Of a DNA stretch of 64,000 nt, positions 1 to 12,818 are shown piece by piece. Each line of letters opens with the position of its first letter. Within the stretch, counting starts at the first letter, position 1. The stretch spans positions 13,367,015 to 13,431,014 of the forward strand of contig NC_062218.1 of NCBI RefSeq assembly GCF_902686445.1. The letters are read 5' to 3'. Below the pieces are notes generated by a model, which was given only the letters and a program-made list of their open reading frames with translations, was not told the origin of the DNA and did no database searches. The translations under genes were made by a program, and so were the position numbers. This DNA is from Sciurus carolinensis. Its lineage: Eukaryota > Chordata > Mammalia > Rodentia > Sciuridae.

Positions 1-560
1 TCTCATCTCAAGTTTCACAAATATTTTACATGTTTTATAGTAAATATGTCATGAGTTTATGATAATATTGGAATATATTCACTCCTAATTGTGGCACAGG
101 GTATGAAAGTATTTAACACTGTATTTTTATCATTAGTTTATACTTCCTCTGGAGGAAAGTGGACTATTTGTCATTTTTCCACATTCCTAGCCAATCTCCA
201 ACTTTATCATCTATACACACAAGCAAAAGATTTAGGTCTTCCATGCATTTTCTTTTATTACAAATTTATTTTTATTGTAAACAAATGGAATACATCTTGT
301 TTCTCTGTACATGAAGTAGAGGCATAACATTTGTGTAATCATACATTTACCTAGGGTAATAGTTTTTGATTCATTGTTATTTTTTTATTCTCCCCACCCC
401 TCCCACCCCTCTTTTCCCTCTATACAGTCCCTCCTTCCTTCCTCCATTCTTGCCCCCTCCTACCCCTCGTTATGTGTCATCATCTGCTTATCAGCAAGAT
501 CATTCGTCCTTTGGTTTTTTTGAAATTGGCTTATCTCACTTAGCATGATAGTCTCCAATT

Positions 561-1532
561 TCATCCATTTGCCTGCAAATGCCATAATTTTATTATTTTT
601 TATAGCTCAGTAATATTCCATTGTATATATACACCACAGTTTCTTCATCCATTCATCCTTTGAAGGGCATCTGGGTTGGTTCCACAATCTGGCTATTGTG
701 AATTGAGCAGCTATGAACATTGATGTGGCTGTATCTCTGTAGTATGCTGATTTTAAATCCTTTGGGTATAGGCCAAAGAGTGGGACAGCTGGGTCAAATG
801 GTGGTTCTGTTCCAAGCTTTCTAAGGAATCTCCACACTGTTTTCCAGAGTGGCTGCACTAATATGCAGCCCCATCAGCTATCTATGAGTGTACCTTTTTC
901 CTCACATCCTCGCCAACACTTATTGTTGCTAGTATTCTTGATAATCGCCATTCTAATTTGGGTGAGATGGAATCTTAGGGTAGTTTTGATTTGCATTTCT
1001 CTTATTACTAAAGATGTTGAACATTTTTTCATATGTCTGTTGATTGCTTGTAGATCTTCTTCTGTGAAGTGTCTATTCATTTCCTTAGCCTATTTGTTGA
1101 TTGGATTATTTGTATTCTTGGTGTAGAGTTTTTTTGAGTTCTTTGTACATTTTAGAAATTAGTGCTGTATCTGAAGTATGAGTGGCAAAGATTTTTCTCC
1201 CACTCTGTAGGTTCTCTCTTCTCATTGCTGATAGTTACCTTTGCTGAGAGACAGTTTTTTAGTTTGAATCTACCCCAGTTATTGATTCTTGCTTTTATTT
1301 CTTGTGCTATGGGAGTCCTGTTAAGGAAGTCTGATCCTAAGTCAATATGTTGAAGATTTGGACCTACTTTTTCTTCTATAAGATGCAGGGTCTCTGGTCT
1401 GATTCCAAGGTCCTCAATTCATTTTGAGTTGAGTTTTGTGTAGGGTGAGAGATAGGGGTTTAGTTTCATACCGTTGCATATGGATTTCCAGTTTTCTCAG
1501 CACCATTTGTTGAAGAGAATATATTTTCTCCA
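561..1532 (-). pseudogene. L1 ORF2 C-terminal relic
   Basis: Translated pieces at 607-858 and 874-1080 match the C-terminal part of L1 ORF2p. Visible words are [29 protein letters not shown] and IYTMEYY, typical of the cysteine-rich tail. The pieces lie in different frames and are broken by stops. The endonuclease and the FADD catalytic region are absent because of the internal deletion. No function is expected. Confidence 0.88.
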
Positions 1533-1997
1533 TTGGCCTTTTCATGATATCCCATAATTCTTGTAGATTCTGTTCATGATTTCTTACCATCTTCTCTGTT
1601 TGGTCAATTTTGTTTTCAAGATTAAATATTTTGTCTTCAGTATCTGAGGTTCTGTCTCCCGGGTGTTCTATCCTATTGGTTATGCTTTCTATGGAGTTTT
1701 TAATTTGGTTTACTGTTTCCTTCATTTCAAGGATTTCTGTTTGGTGTTTTTTTTCAATATCTCTAACTCTTTATTGAAATGATCTTTTGCTTCCTGTATT
1801 TGCTCTTTTAACTGTCGATTGGTGCAATCATTCAATGCCTGCATTTGCTCTTTCATCTCCTCGTTTGCTTCCCTGATCATTTTAATTATGTACATTCTGA
1901 ACTCCCTTTCTGACATTTCTTCTGCCATGCTGTCATTGGATTTTATTGCTATACCATCTAGGTATGTTTGGGACACTTTCTTCCCTTGTTTTCTCAT
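1533..1997 (-). pseudogene. L1 ORF1 N-terminal relic, fused to ORF2 tail
   Basis: The ATG at 1997 opens an ORF1 N-terminus (MRKQGKK...) rich in charged heptads, matching the coiled-coil of L1 ORF1p, the RNA-binding trimeric chaperone. The frame breaks in an 8-base A run (1747-1754 as T on the plus strand). A second frame from 1725 continues the coiled coil to 'WDIMKRP' and then crosses the deletion junction into ORF2-tail sequence, ending at 1414. The RRM and C-terminal domains are missing. The fusion frame is an accident of the deletion and there is no sign that it was maintained. Confidence 0.85.
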
Positions 1998-3002
1998 ATT
2001 AGTCAGGTATCTACCCCTCTAGTAGTGAAACTCTGGGATATTGCAGATTTCCTCTATTGACTAATATTGTCTCTGTAGATTTCCAATAACTCACCTCCTA
2101 GCCTGCAGTAGCCTGAAGCTTGGAGGAACTTGATAATGCAGTGCTCCACTAGGAGGCTGCCCCTCTAGGGTTGGTGACCTCAGGTGGGGTATATTTCCTG
2201 TCAGTGGGCAGAGGCGCCTCCACTTGTTGACTGATGGTCAGTCAAAGGGGGACTAGACTGCAGACTGGGGCACGTCTGATCTGGGTCTGTGTCTCTGGTT
2301 CTACTGCCCTGGTGGGAAGCCTCACCCAGCGGGGAAGACTTACCTAGTGGGGAAGTTTCTCTGGGCAGCTCTCCTCTGAGCAGTTCCCTTCCGTCCAGAA
2401 CTAACACCTGGATTGGGAAGCCCTCCTCTGTGATGTTCCCAGGGGTCTTGCTCTACCACCTGGGCTGGGGAGCCTGTCCCTGGGAGGGACTCCCTCTCTG
2501 AGCAGCCCTCCTCTGCTACATTCCCTGGGGACCTGAGCTACCGCCTGGGCTTCGGACCCTCACTCTGCATCGAAGCCTCTCGCTGTGCGGCCCTCCTCTG
2601 CAATGCTCCTGGTTGACTGGGTTTTCGGCTCCAGCAGGAGAGTCTCACTGGGCCACTCTACTCAACGAAGTTCCCTGCGTTGCCAGACTACTGCCCCATC
2701 TGGGGAGCCCAGCCAGTGGCAAAGACTCACCTGGTGGCTCTGAGTTGGTCCCGAGTCTCTCAATACCTCCTCAACTCCTGGGTCTTGTCAGAGGTCCTCT
2801 AGCCTCCTGTAGGTGTCTCAGGAAGGGAGCTGCCCTTCCAATGATGATGGCCACGTCCTCAGGAATAATTCAAAATGCCTGCACCAGCCTATAAAGAAGC
2901 CTCTGGCTACCTCCGCAGTGCAGGCGGCCTTACTCACCCACCAGCTCGCTCTGTGACAGACAGGTGATGGTACTGCCCCTGGTGCAGGGGCAGGCGGGGC
3001 AT
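1998..3002 (-). promoter_or_regulatory. L1 5' UTR, variant type
   Basis: This GC-rich kilobase sits upstream of the ORF1 ATG and should be the internal RNA polymerase II promoter of the element. It shares the ORF1-proximal 'cctgaag..cttggaggaacttgataatgcagtgct' region and an 'agtctctcaatacctcc' stretch with the copy at 46602-52826. Most of its body differs, and the CCGCCATCTTGGATC boxes of that copy are absent. This suggests another promoter lineage or a 5'-truncated end. Short ORFs inside it are composition artefacts. Confidence 0.65.
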
Positions 3003-3404
3003 ACACACATTGTCAATAAAGTTAGCTCATACTAAAACCTTCCCTTTGCCTTTCTGACATAGTCAATTATTAATAAGATTTTATGTTTTTGTTTGTTAAA
3101 ATTTGAAGTTTATCCAGAAAATGCTTTCATTTCCAAATCCTAAAATCCTGTGATAATCTTAATAGTAAAAATATTATAAATTATCTTTAAAAATCCAGGC
3201 ATTCTTTTCTGATTATAAATTAAAATTTCTAAAATTAATTAATCATAAGATTCCTTTTGATGGTTAACTTTCTGAGATTTTGATTGACAAAGCATGCTAA
3301 AGGCTGTTACGATGTTAGAACTCTCTGATCTTGACTTTCGTGCATTGGGGTCCACCTTACACCCAGCTGCTTCTCCCTGCAGCCCTAGTAAAGAGATGGT
3401 TTCA
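3003..3404. other. Unassigned A+T-rich stretch
   Basis: No coding potential, RNA gene or recognisable repeat was seen between the L1 5' end and the MIR relic. Confidence 0.5.
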
Positions 3405-3480
3405 CCGCTATTTTGCAGGTGAGGAAACAAGCTCATTGGTCAATGTCACATACTTAGTAAGTCATTTATTAAACTTTCCA
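3405..3480 (-). mobile_element. MIR SINE relic
   Basis: The text 'attttgcaggtgaggaaac' followed by 'ggtcaatgtcacatacttagtaagtca' matches the reverse complement of the MIR core (CTTACTAGCTGTGTGACC...CCTCATCTGTAAAAT). This is an old, inactive tRNA-derived SINE, and its limits are approximate. Confidence 0.55.
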
Positions 3481-4050
3481 AGGGAGCTTGATCTGTAGCT
3501 GACAGACCCAGCACCCATTCACTTTCACATTCAAATGTAGATGTAATTAATGTTCTTCTTCGTCAAAGCTCCTTCCCTTGACTGATCCTAAGCTCTGCTT
3601 CCTCTCAGCAGATGCGCAAGCACCCACAACATCCCCAAGAAAGTGCTGTTTTCTTTTCCTTGGCTTTGATCATGGCAGGCTTCTTCTTAGTATTGTATAG
3701 TGACTTATTTTTGCATTTGGGACGAAGTCAAAGAAGAGGCTATTGCCTCTCCTCATGGTAGAGTATTGGATCCCCCCTAAATAACCAGAAAGCAGGACAA
3801 AATATATTGTGTAATAAACCATTGTTTAGACTTTCAGACAGAAGACAAAGACAGTGCAGTACTGTGGTGCCTGAGAACGTGAGAACCAATGAAGGGAGCC
3901 CTGTGATGGTACCTATTCATCATCTGGCTGTAGCCATAGGCCGTAAAACGGAGGAGCCAACTGGTCTTGCTAAGATGAGCAGACAAATATCAGAGGCTTT
4001 ATCACTTTTATGGAGGGAGAGGTGATTAAAATCTTCAGGGGAGAGTGACA
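3481..4050. other. Unassigned sequence
   Basis: Nothing recognisable. A 72-codon open frame at 3807-4025 shows no domain and was not called. Confidence 0.4.
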
Positions 4051-5616
4051 AAAAAAAAAATGGAACTCTATAAAGAAAGGTTTTGAGATTTGTGGAGGTG
4101 ATACCTGCAGACTTTTATTGATAGTGATCGTATATGCAAGAGATACAAAACTGGTGAAAGAACCACAGAAAAGCTATAGGGAAAATACTTCCCAGAATCC
4201 GCACAACTAAGAACTGATGTTCTCATCAGCCAACATGAAAAGGTCCTATAATACACAGCTCATCAGGTAGAATCCACCCAATAGTTGACCTAGTAATGGG
4301 ATTAAATTAACCTTAAGCTATAGAGGATTTGGACAAGTCCTAACATAGCACAAAAGCATGTCCCAACAGGATCAAACTAAATGATTGAAGTATGATTGAA
4401 GTATGAACCAGAAACAATTCAAACTCTACAAAGTAAAAAAAAAAGCAATCAAAATCAAATTTTAAACTTCTTAGCTAGCATCAAAAATAACTATCAGACA
4501 TGCAAAGAAATAGTAAAATATGCCACATAGTCTCAAGGAAAATATCATTTAATACAAAATGGCAGAGATGATTAAACTAGTTAACAAAGACATTAAAGTA
4601 GATATTCAACAAGTAGAAAAAAACACAAGACAAATGAAAGACGTTTTAAAAATAAAAGAAAATTTGTAAAATTGAAAGATATAACATTTAAAATGGATAT
4701 CCCACATAGTAAAATTAGTCAAGGTATGTATTATTTTTAAAAAATTAGCTACTTCGAAGACAGCAACAGAAGCTACCCATGATAAAATACAGATAGAAGA
4801 CAAAATAATTAACAGGCAGTCAGAGACCTGAGAAACAATATTAAATAATGTAATAAACAGGTCGTTGGAGTTCCCAAAGGCAAAAGTGAAAAACTGAAAA
4901 AAAGAATTGAGGAAATGAATAGCCAAAATTTACAAATCTTATGAAACCTTTAATCTCACAGATTCAAAAAGTTCAATAATAAACCTTCCAGAGGAAACAT
5001 TTTAAAAATTATGTCAAGGAATATCATAATCAAATTCCTAGAAACAGGTGAATATAAATAATTTTAAAAGTATTCAGAGATAAAAGACCCACTAAGTCAA
5101 GAAGAGACTGATGGCATACTTCTTGTGGGAAAGTGTACACTAGAAAACAAAGTCCATGAGGTAGGTAAGAAAATGTCAACTGAAATTCTATATGCAGAAA
5201 AAAAAAATTCAGGTTGAAATGTGAAAAAGCAAATTGAAAAATTTTCTTAGACAAATCCAAGTTAGAGAAGTTACTTCCAGCAAACCTCTCTATAAAAAAT
5301 ATAAAGGAAGATTTTCATGCAGAGAAAAAGACATGGAAATCTGAGTCTGCACAAAAGAATGAAGAGATTTAGAGATTGTGAATATCCAGGTACATATGAA
5401 ATAAATTTTTCTTGTTGTAGTTCCTTAGGAAGAAAATGGTTAAGATAAAAAAGTGTTGTGCAGTTTATAACACATGCTGAAAAAAAATAAGTAACAAAAA
5501 TAGCACAAGGGAGAATGCATTGTAAAATTCAGGTAGTAATATCAACAGTGATATAGAAGTGTTTGAAGGATGGCTGGGGGATGTTAAAGATGGCGTCTTA
5601 AACCTTAGGCCACACA

Positions 5617-5642
5617 CGTTCGCGCGCGCACACACACACACA
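5617..5642. repeat. (CG)n(CA)n microsatellite
   Basis: A short alternating purine-pyrimidine run, cgcgcgcgc followed by acacacacac, lies inside the old L1. Confidence 0.85.
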
Positions 5643-7208
5643 AAGTAATGAATTATACATAAAAACTAATGGTAGAGATCAAATTTTATTATTAAAAATA
5701 CATAGAAAATTGAAAATTAAGCAGGAGATGTAGAAAAAATAATGAATAAGAGAATAAAGAGAAAATAAATAGCAATATAGTGGATTTAGTCATAATCCTA
5801 TCAAATAATCCAATTAAATGCAAATGATCTAAGCACTCCAATTAAGAGACAAACTTGTAGATCTATTTTTAAAATACTACCCTTGTATCCAAAGACATAA
5901 GTTGGCTAGTATTAAAATTTGCACAACTCTGGAGATGTTTTATTAATATCAGTCAAAGTAAACTTAAGAACATACAGTGAAGGATAAAGAATGGTATTTC
6001 ATAGTGAAAAGTGGATCAATATATGGAGAAAATATGCTAATCCTGAATGTCAATGAGCTTTACAAAAGAACTGAAAATTACAAGAATCAAAAACAAAAAG
6101 GGAAAAGTAGAAAACTTTAAAGTTATACTTGCAGACTTCAACATTCCTCTCAATCATTATTAAGACAAATGGAAAATCGGTGAGGATATATATGGTTTTA
6201 CTTAACCTTGTCAACATTTAGAAAACATTACCAAAATGCAAAACGTAAAATACTCAGTATTTTCTCAGACACACATGACATTCACAAAGATAAATCATAT
6301 TCAGGAACATAAAACAAATTTCATCAAAATTTAAAGGATTGAAATAACACTAAATATGTTCTCTGGCCACAATGAAATTTAATTAGAAAATGAAAATAAA
6401 AGGATATCTAAAAATTGTTAAAACATTTAGAAATTAAAGCATATACTCCTGAATAATCAATAGGTCAAAGAGTCCCTGAAAGCAAAAGATGATTAGAAAA
6501 CATTCCAAACTGAAGGAAAATAAAAATATAAAATGCATAAATGTTGTTAATGTAGTGCTTTGAGGAAAATATGTAGAATTAAATATCCACATAAGAAAAC
6601 AGTAAAGGACTCAGTGTTCTTAAGTCTTAGCTATGAAATCCAAAAAAATTTAAGAAGATAATAGAAATCATATATAAGTGCAGTAAATTCAGGGAATGTA
6701 AAGTCAGTATGAAAAATTCAATTGCATTTCTACAGACTTGTAACAAACATTTGGAAATCTAAATTTTAATAAATGCCATTCACGAAAGAATTTAAAATGC
6801 AAGATACTTACATAAAAGTTTAATGAGACTTTTGGAAGAATGTGCACTGGAAACAACAAAATGTTTCTGATAGAAATAAGATCAAAATAAATGGGGAGAC
6901 ATTCCATCTTCCTGGATCATAAGGATAAACGTCATTAAGGTTCATGTCTCCTCAAAATGAAATGCATTTTCAGTATGATCCCAACCAAAAATTCTCACAA
7001 GCTTTTTTGTTGACAGTAGAAAGATTATTTTGCAGGCAGTAAAAAGCTTATCTGTATAGACATTCAAAGAACATATAATTTTCAAAGCCATGTTGAAAAG
7101 TTGGAGGATTTTATACAACCTCTTTTTAAATCTTACTATATAAAAACAGTAATAAAGCTGTGTGATATTGGTATAAGGGAGAAATGATCAATGGAACAGA
7201 ATAGACTC

Positions 7209-7210
<2 letters not shown>

Positions 7211-7245
<35 letters not shown>
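7211..7245. repeat. (TG)n microsatellite
   Basis: A nearly perfect TG dinucleotide run lies inside the ancient L1 ORF2 region. Confidence 0.95.
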
Positions 7246-8520
7246 TCAACTGATCTTTGACAAAGGAACCAAAGCAATTCAACAAGGAAATAATAATCTT
7301 TTCAGCAAATGATACTAGAAACATCATCTGTCCTTATATACACACACACAATCTTAAACTTCATTGCAAACCATGTACAACAATTTTTTTCAAGTGGATC
7401 ATAGACCTATGTTTAAGAGCCAAAGCTATTAAAACTCTATTAGAAACCTATGAGAAAAATTGGAGGCATATAAAATGTGTACATTTCTAAGGGTAGCAAA
7501 GATTTTTAAATAGGACAGAAAAGCACAAAGTATAAATGAAAAAAATTAGTTGGATTTGTTAAAATTTAAAACATTTGTTTACTAAAAACACTGTGAAGGA
7601 AATGTGGAGGATTACAGCTTGGGACAAAATATTCACACAATGTATATCTGTACTTGTAACATGAATAAGGAGGTCTTACAAAAGGCAATTAAAAAGTGGG
7701 GAAAGATCTGAATACACTTGAAATGGGTATATGCAAATAGTCAATGAGCACATAAAAAGATACTCAGGATCATTAGTATTAGATGGCTGCCCACTAAAAC
7801 CACAACCACCATACAGCTCATAGATGAGCAAAAATCAAAAGCAATAGTATCTGAAAGGTGAGAATGGCTAAAATTAAAAAGAAATTGCGTTGGTGAGAAC
7901 GTGGTACAAGTGGAACGTTTACTGGGTGCTGGAGGGATAGGGAAGAGGTTCAGTGGCGTTGGAAAGCAGTTGGTAGTAACTACTATGCCAAGCATCCGTC
8001 CATCCTATGACCCAACCTGTCTACTCCTAGGTGCGTGTCCTGAGAGAAGGATCTACACAAACACTTACACTAGAATGTTCATGGCAGCTTTATTCATGAC
8101 AGTCGCAAACCGGAGATACCCTAATTCTCCATCTGCTGATGAATGGAAAACTGAACAGGGGTTTAGCCATATAAAACTCTACAACTCAGCAGTAAAACAA
8201 AAAAGAGTACTGATCCATGTAGCACTCCATCCACAGAGAGGAATCTCAAAGTTGTCATGCCAAGGGAAAGATGCCAAGCACGGAAGACTACACACGGCAT
8301 GATTCCATTGGCAGGGATTCTAGGAAAGGCAAACCTCTGAGGTCTGGGGAAAGGGGCAGGAGGCAGGGTTATGGAGAGATGGAAATGTTCTGTATGGCCA
8401 CCGTGAGAGAGATTTGTGGTCACGTGCATTGGTCAAAGAACTTCAATTTATAATATTAAAATTGGTGAATATTTTATACATCAATTACATCAATAAAGTT
8501 GTATATTTTTAAAGTACAAA

Positions 8521-8690
8521 AGAGGGAAAAGGATACCCTGTACAAACACTAATCCAAAGAAAGTTGGGCTGACTATGTTAGTATCAGACAAAGCAGATTC
8601 CAAAAACAAAAGTTGTTAGCAAATAAAGAGGCATACTTCATAATATTAAAGGGATTAATTCATCAAGAGGATATAGTAAGATTGACCTGA
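8521..8690 (+). mobile_element. Second L1M fragment
   Basis: 'ttagtatcagacaaagcagattc' and 'ttcatcaagaggatatagta' match an internal L1M region whose diverged counterpart also occurs near 5940-6000. Sequence order therefore restarts here, pointing to a separate fragment rather than one continuous element. Confidence 0.5.
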
Positions 8691-8699
8691 ATAGCTATG

Positions 8700-10345
8700 C
8701 AGGTGTTTTATAGCTCTTAAAATAGACCTCCCTGGCAAAAATTTAATTCCTTTTAAAAAGAGGTTCTAAAATAATTTTTCGATGTTGGTTTGTGTATTTT
8801 GGAGTGGGGAAGCTTTTCCATCCCCAAAGAGTGTGCTGGAATACTTTATGCCAATTTCTTGAGTTTTACTATAACCATTTTGACTAACTTTCTTTATCTA
8901 CTGGTATGTTATTAACTGTCTTTTATTCAGAAGTCTGAAACTCACTGGCTTCATTGGCAGATTTATAATGTTACTCAGTGAGAAGTAACTAAATAAGTCT
9001 GAAAATTTCTTTCCCTCTGCTATGTAATTAGAAAGATTTCTGATACATTTAATATTATAATATTAATATCATTATACTTATCATCTCATTGTTTATTATG
9101 AATGCTACATTTTTATTTTAATGCTATATTATTATTTTCCTTTAGCATTAAGATAATGAATAGAACAAATATTGTAGTATTGAGAAAGATGAACAAACGT
9201 GAACCACCCTAACTGATCAAAGTCGTGGCCAAAGCCATGCTTTCAAAGTGACTATTCATCACTTTGGATTGAAGCTTTCTCTCTTCCAAACTGTTTCGGT
9301 GTGATTGTCAGGAACTCCTGGCACACCCTCCCTCATTGTTTTCCAAAGTGAGCTCTTCCATTCCAGGCCCTCGTGGTGGGAGGCACATGGGGTTCGGTCT
9401 TTACCACATTCTGGCATTGCCTACATTCTTTCTCCAGGTTCCCTGCTCTGGGCTCTTTTTGCTCCTGTTCATATCCATGTTCTTTCTGATCGCTGCCCAT
9501 TGAACTTCCTCTGTGTACCTCCTCTTCCTGCCTAGGTCATGATAACATGAGGTAGTGGCTTCATAACTCACCTATGGCTTGTGAGACTTATAAAACATAC
9601 TTCCTTTTAAAACTAGAGATTGACATTTTTGAAATGAGCGTGATTCAGAAACATCTGCTGAGATCACCCCATCACTCAAATTGGAGAAAAGGCAAACTGG
9701 ATTCAACCCACACTTGGTGGGAAGTCCACAGCCTCCCTCAATCTGTTACCTCCCCAGAGACTCATGTTCTCCTGGTCACTTTTGGCTCCTACCAAACTCT
9801 TGTTCTCACCTGCCAGCATTTCTCTCATTTCTCTGCTCCACACTGATTTCAAGGTAGAACGTCACTCATTTTCTCCGATCCCCTCACCCCAATAAAAGCA
9901 CTCACACCTAGTGTTTAAACATGTAGCTAATCTCACAAACGGAGAGGGGTCACGTTACCACGTTACTCAGCTCCTTGGCGCATGCCAAGCTCCTCTCAGT
10001 TTCCTCTTGTCTCCATTTTCCTAGACCCCAACTTTTAAGGGGCTACAGGGAATTCTTCTCCCTTCATTTAACCGAGCAAAGTAAAGCTCAAGACCCCCTT
10101 CTTAGCTCAGAGCGATCCTGCACGTGCGAAGGGGATACCTAATGCAATCTAAACTGAATTCCATGGCAGACGTTTTTTCCGACTTCTACCTTGTTACTTT
10201 GAATAAAAAAATCCAGATCCTAATGATGAGCAAAACCTGATTGGATCTAGTTAACCCGATGTAATAATCCTCGGAGAAGGTTTTATTTTTTATTTTTAAA
10301 ATTTTTTTAAAGAGCGTATTTTAGTAGACCCACAACCACCTTTTA
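8700..10345. other. Unassigned non-coding stretch
   Basis: About 1.6 kb without a recognisable repeat or gene. Open frames at 9305-9535 and 9574-9846 lack domains, splice-site context or codon bias that I could support. The first half is A+T-rich and the part from about 9200 is more balanced. Confidence 0.4.
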
Positions 10346-10359
10346 AAAAAAATAATATT

Positions 10360-10480
10360 TTTTTAGTTGTAGATGGACACAATACCTTTATTTTTATTTT
10401 TATCTGGTGCTGAGGATTGAACCCAGGGCTTCACACATGTGAGACAAGCATTCTACCACTGAGTCACAACCCCAGCCCCA
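10360..10480 (-). mobile_element. ID-type tRNA-derived SINE (sciurid form)
   Basis: On the minus strand the head reads ggggctggggttgtgactca, followed by a diverged box B region and a poly-A-like stretch with 'agttgtagatggacacaata' on the plus strand. This is the tRNA-derived ID SINE body with pol III box A and B relics, inserted through L1 machinery. It is older than the copies at 29500 and 36468. Confidence 0.8.
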
Positions 10481-10489
10481 GAAAAAGTT

Positions 10490-12340
10490 TTATATACTAG
10501 AATGTTATAAAGTTAACTAGAGATTTCAGAGTCTCTGAGCTGATGAATTGAATATATGAAACTTAAAGTCCTGACCTTCATATCTCTTGAACCTCACATA
10601 CTATACAGCTACTTATACCCCTTCTATGAGGAACGACATCCAGACTTTGACTTTTGAATGAGAACTAGTTACACACAGGAGACACTAAAGGTTATACTGT
10701 GGATACCAACATCATCTTCAGTTTCCTCACATGGAAGATGAAATTTTTTTTAACCATCCAATTTCCCAGCTGCAGCTTTGTTTCTCTACTGAGCTTTTGT
10801 GCATTTCCAATTTGCCACATGTGTCTTCCTTGCAAGGCTGGGGTTCTCCTGAGCCCTGTGAGGTCTGCGGGGATAGGCATGGATTGGGAGGGAGGATTGG
10901 TAGAAAACTTGAAATGGATGTACTAGTTGTGCACACACATCATGGTTTTTATACTATATGATTTTAAAAAATAACCAGGGAAGGTAAAGTTTATGTTGCT
11001 CCTCCATTCTAACCCTGGGTAATCAGGAATTAGAACATGAAGCTGGACACATGTTGGAGAGATGTGGCTTTTACTTTGCATTTGTGGTATGGGCATGGCT
11101 GTGTGACTGGAGTCCAACTTTCAGTATTTATGTGAGGATCTTATTAGTATTTGTTAGTGCAGAATAGGTGTAAATGTGATCTGTTCTTGACAAATCCACT
11201 TTCTATGTATCTTAACATGATAAATTTTTAATAGGATACATGCTTTATGTTATTGGAAAAGGCTGCATTTACATAATACCAAACATAATTTTCCCAAATT
11301 GCATAGTTAGGATAAATAATTTATTACAAATGATATCTACTAGGGGTTGTTTAAATCTTATTCATCATGCAAAGTTATTAGTTATGTTACTAAACAAAAA
11401 CTGTCAACAGGTTGTGTTTTCAGTCTGAGATTATTTCATCTGGAGTTACTATGGCAGTACGATGCCCCCAGATAAAGAGCCCAAAGCAGGCCCACCCTGA
11501 GGATTTAGACACGCATGGACTTTTTGACATGTTGTGTAAGCCTAGACTCAAAGAGTTCTCTTTTCACAGAAACATCCTCCAGGAGAAAAAAAAAATTATC
11601 CTAAGGAAAGCTAAAGTAAGAATACGACATTTGCCTATAACAATTGATAGTGCAGAAGGAAGATAGCAACTTTGACAGGACTACACAGACTTCTCTGTGA
11701 ACCCTGGGAGGTAGATTCTGCTATAGTCCTTCAAAATTATGGTAGGTCAAGCACAAGCAGAGAACAAAGCCCTTAGCTCAGTGTGTGTGGATACTAGGAG
11801 GGAGGCCCAGGTATGAGAGATAGGGCCCTAATGTATGGTTTATATTTTTTACATTATAATGTTTTACTATCTGAAAAAGCCTTTCTGATTGAGAGAAATT
11901 ACCCCCATTTGTAGCTATTCAATAATTAGAGGCAGCAAAGGCAGCTGGGAGCAGGTCTTGAAATGGAAGCCACCAGTCAAAGCTTTCTCTCCTCTCTCTG
12001 TCCTGTATGCATTGTGAGGCAACATTCCTCTACCTTTATCATTCCAGGTTGAGGTACAGACACAACCCCTCTAGCCCAGAGCCTTCCAGAGTCATTCAGT
12101 CCAGCCAATCCTAACCTGTTCTCTACCCCACCAGGAGTTTCCATGGAAACTCCAATTCAGCCAAGTGGTCCAGGCTCTCCCCTCCCTCCAGCTTCTGCTT
12201 CCTCACCAACACCACTGCCTCTTCCATGGTTCTGCCTGGCATGCTCTGCCTCTCTTTTCTAGGGAATTGTTAGTAACCTTGAACTTGCCCTTTGCAAATT
12301 AAGAACTGGGCACAAAACAGGAGGCCCCTACTCAGGGCCT
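10490..12340. other. Unassigned stretch
   Basis: No recognisable repeat. Overlapping short frames on both strands near 10690-10960 are mutually exclusive shadows with no domain content. The part at 11940-12330 is pyrimidine-rich and less A+T-rich but shows no exon signature. Confidence 0.4.
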
Positions 12341-12346
12341 TCATAT

Positions 12347-12818
12347 GTGTCAGCATAGATTGAGTGAAGGTCTCTCCAAAGACATTCACCTCCAAATCCC
12401 CTGAACCTGTAAATGTGTCACCTTATATGGCAAAAGACACTCCATGGAAGTGGTTAAACTAAGGAGATTGAGAGGGTGGGTTACCCTGGATTATCTGGGG
12501 GGAGGTGCAGTGTCCTCACAAGCATCTTTACAAGAGGAAGGCAGGAGGGTCCGAGAGAGATGTAATGGTGGAAGCAGCAGTCAGACAGGAGAGACAGATG
12601 CTGGGCTGCTGCCCTGGAAGATGGAGTTAAGAATGCAGTCATCTCCAAAAGCCAGAGAAGGCGAGGAGTTGGACTTTTCCCTAGTGCCTTGGGAAAGAAC
12701 ATGGATTTTCTAACTCTTTGATTTTAGTTCAGTGAAAATGATTATGGACTTCGGACCGCCATTGCTTTAAACCACTGAGTTAGCAGAGGTGTGTCATACA
12801 GCAAGATCAGTGAATCCA
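12347..12818 (+). mobile_element. MLT1-type MaLR solo LTR
   Basis: The order of words matches the MLT1 LTR consensus as I recall it: 'gtgtcaccttatatggcaaaag', 'ggattatctgggggga', 'caagaggaaggcaggagggtc', 'gattttagttcagtgaaaa', 'taaaccactgagtt'. It is an LTR of an ancient ERVL-MaLR retrotransposon without internal sequence. The 89-codon frame at 12444-12713 lies inside it and is not a gene. Confidence 0.75.

Larger units (their letters stand above)
250..3002 (-). mobile_element. LINE-1 with large internal deletion
   Basis: A young-looking L1 lies on the minus strand. Reading along its sense direction there is a GC-rich 5' UTR (about 3002-1998), the ORF1 start, an abrupt jump at 1533-1535 into the C-terminal part of ORF2, then a 3' UTR with polypurine tract and an A-rich tail at about 275-250. 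Comparison with the fuller copy at 46602-52826 shows that about 3.38 kb is missing, covering most of ORF1, all of the endonuclease and most of the reverse transcriptase. No clear target-site duplication was found, so both outer limits are approximate. The element cannot encode a working retrotransposon. Confidence 0.9.
4060..8520 (+). mobile_element. Ancient L1M-type LINE, plus strand
   Basis: A long, A-rich, stop-riddled stretch keeps the order of an old mammalian L1. Its start resembles an L1M 5' region ('cagccaacatgaaaaggtcc'). The middle has ORF1/ORF2-like A-rich text, then ORF2 C-terminal sequence ('aatggaacagaatagactc', 'tgatctttgacaaaggaacc', 'gttcatggcagctttattcatga'), then a 3' end near 8500. 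Divergence is high and no frame survives. It may be two merged fragments of related subfamilies; the exact subfamily (L1M or HAL1-like) needs a repeat library. Confidence 0.7.

Noticed and set aside
1414..1725. Novel fusion protein from L1 ORF1 and ORF2 tail
   Set aside because: The frame is a by-product of the internal deletion; upstream ORF1 is already out of frame and no conservation can be shown.
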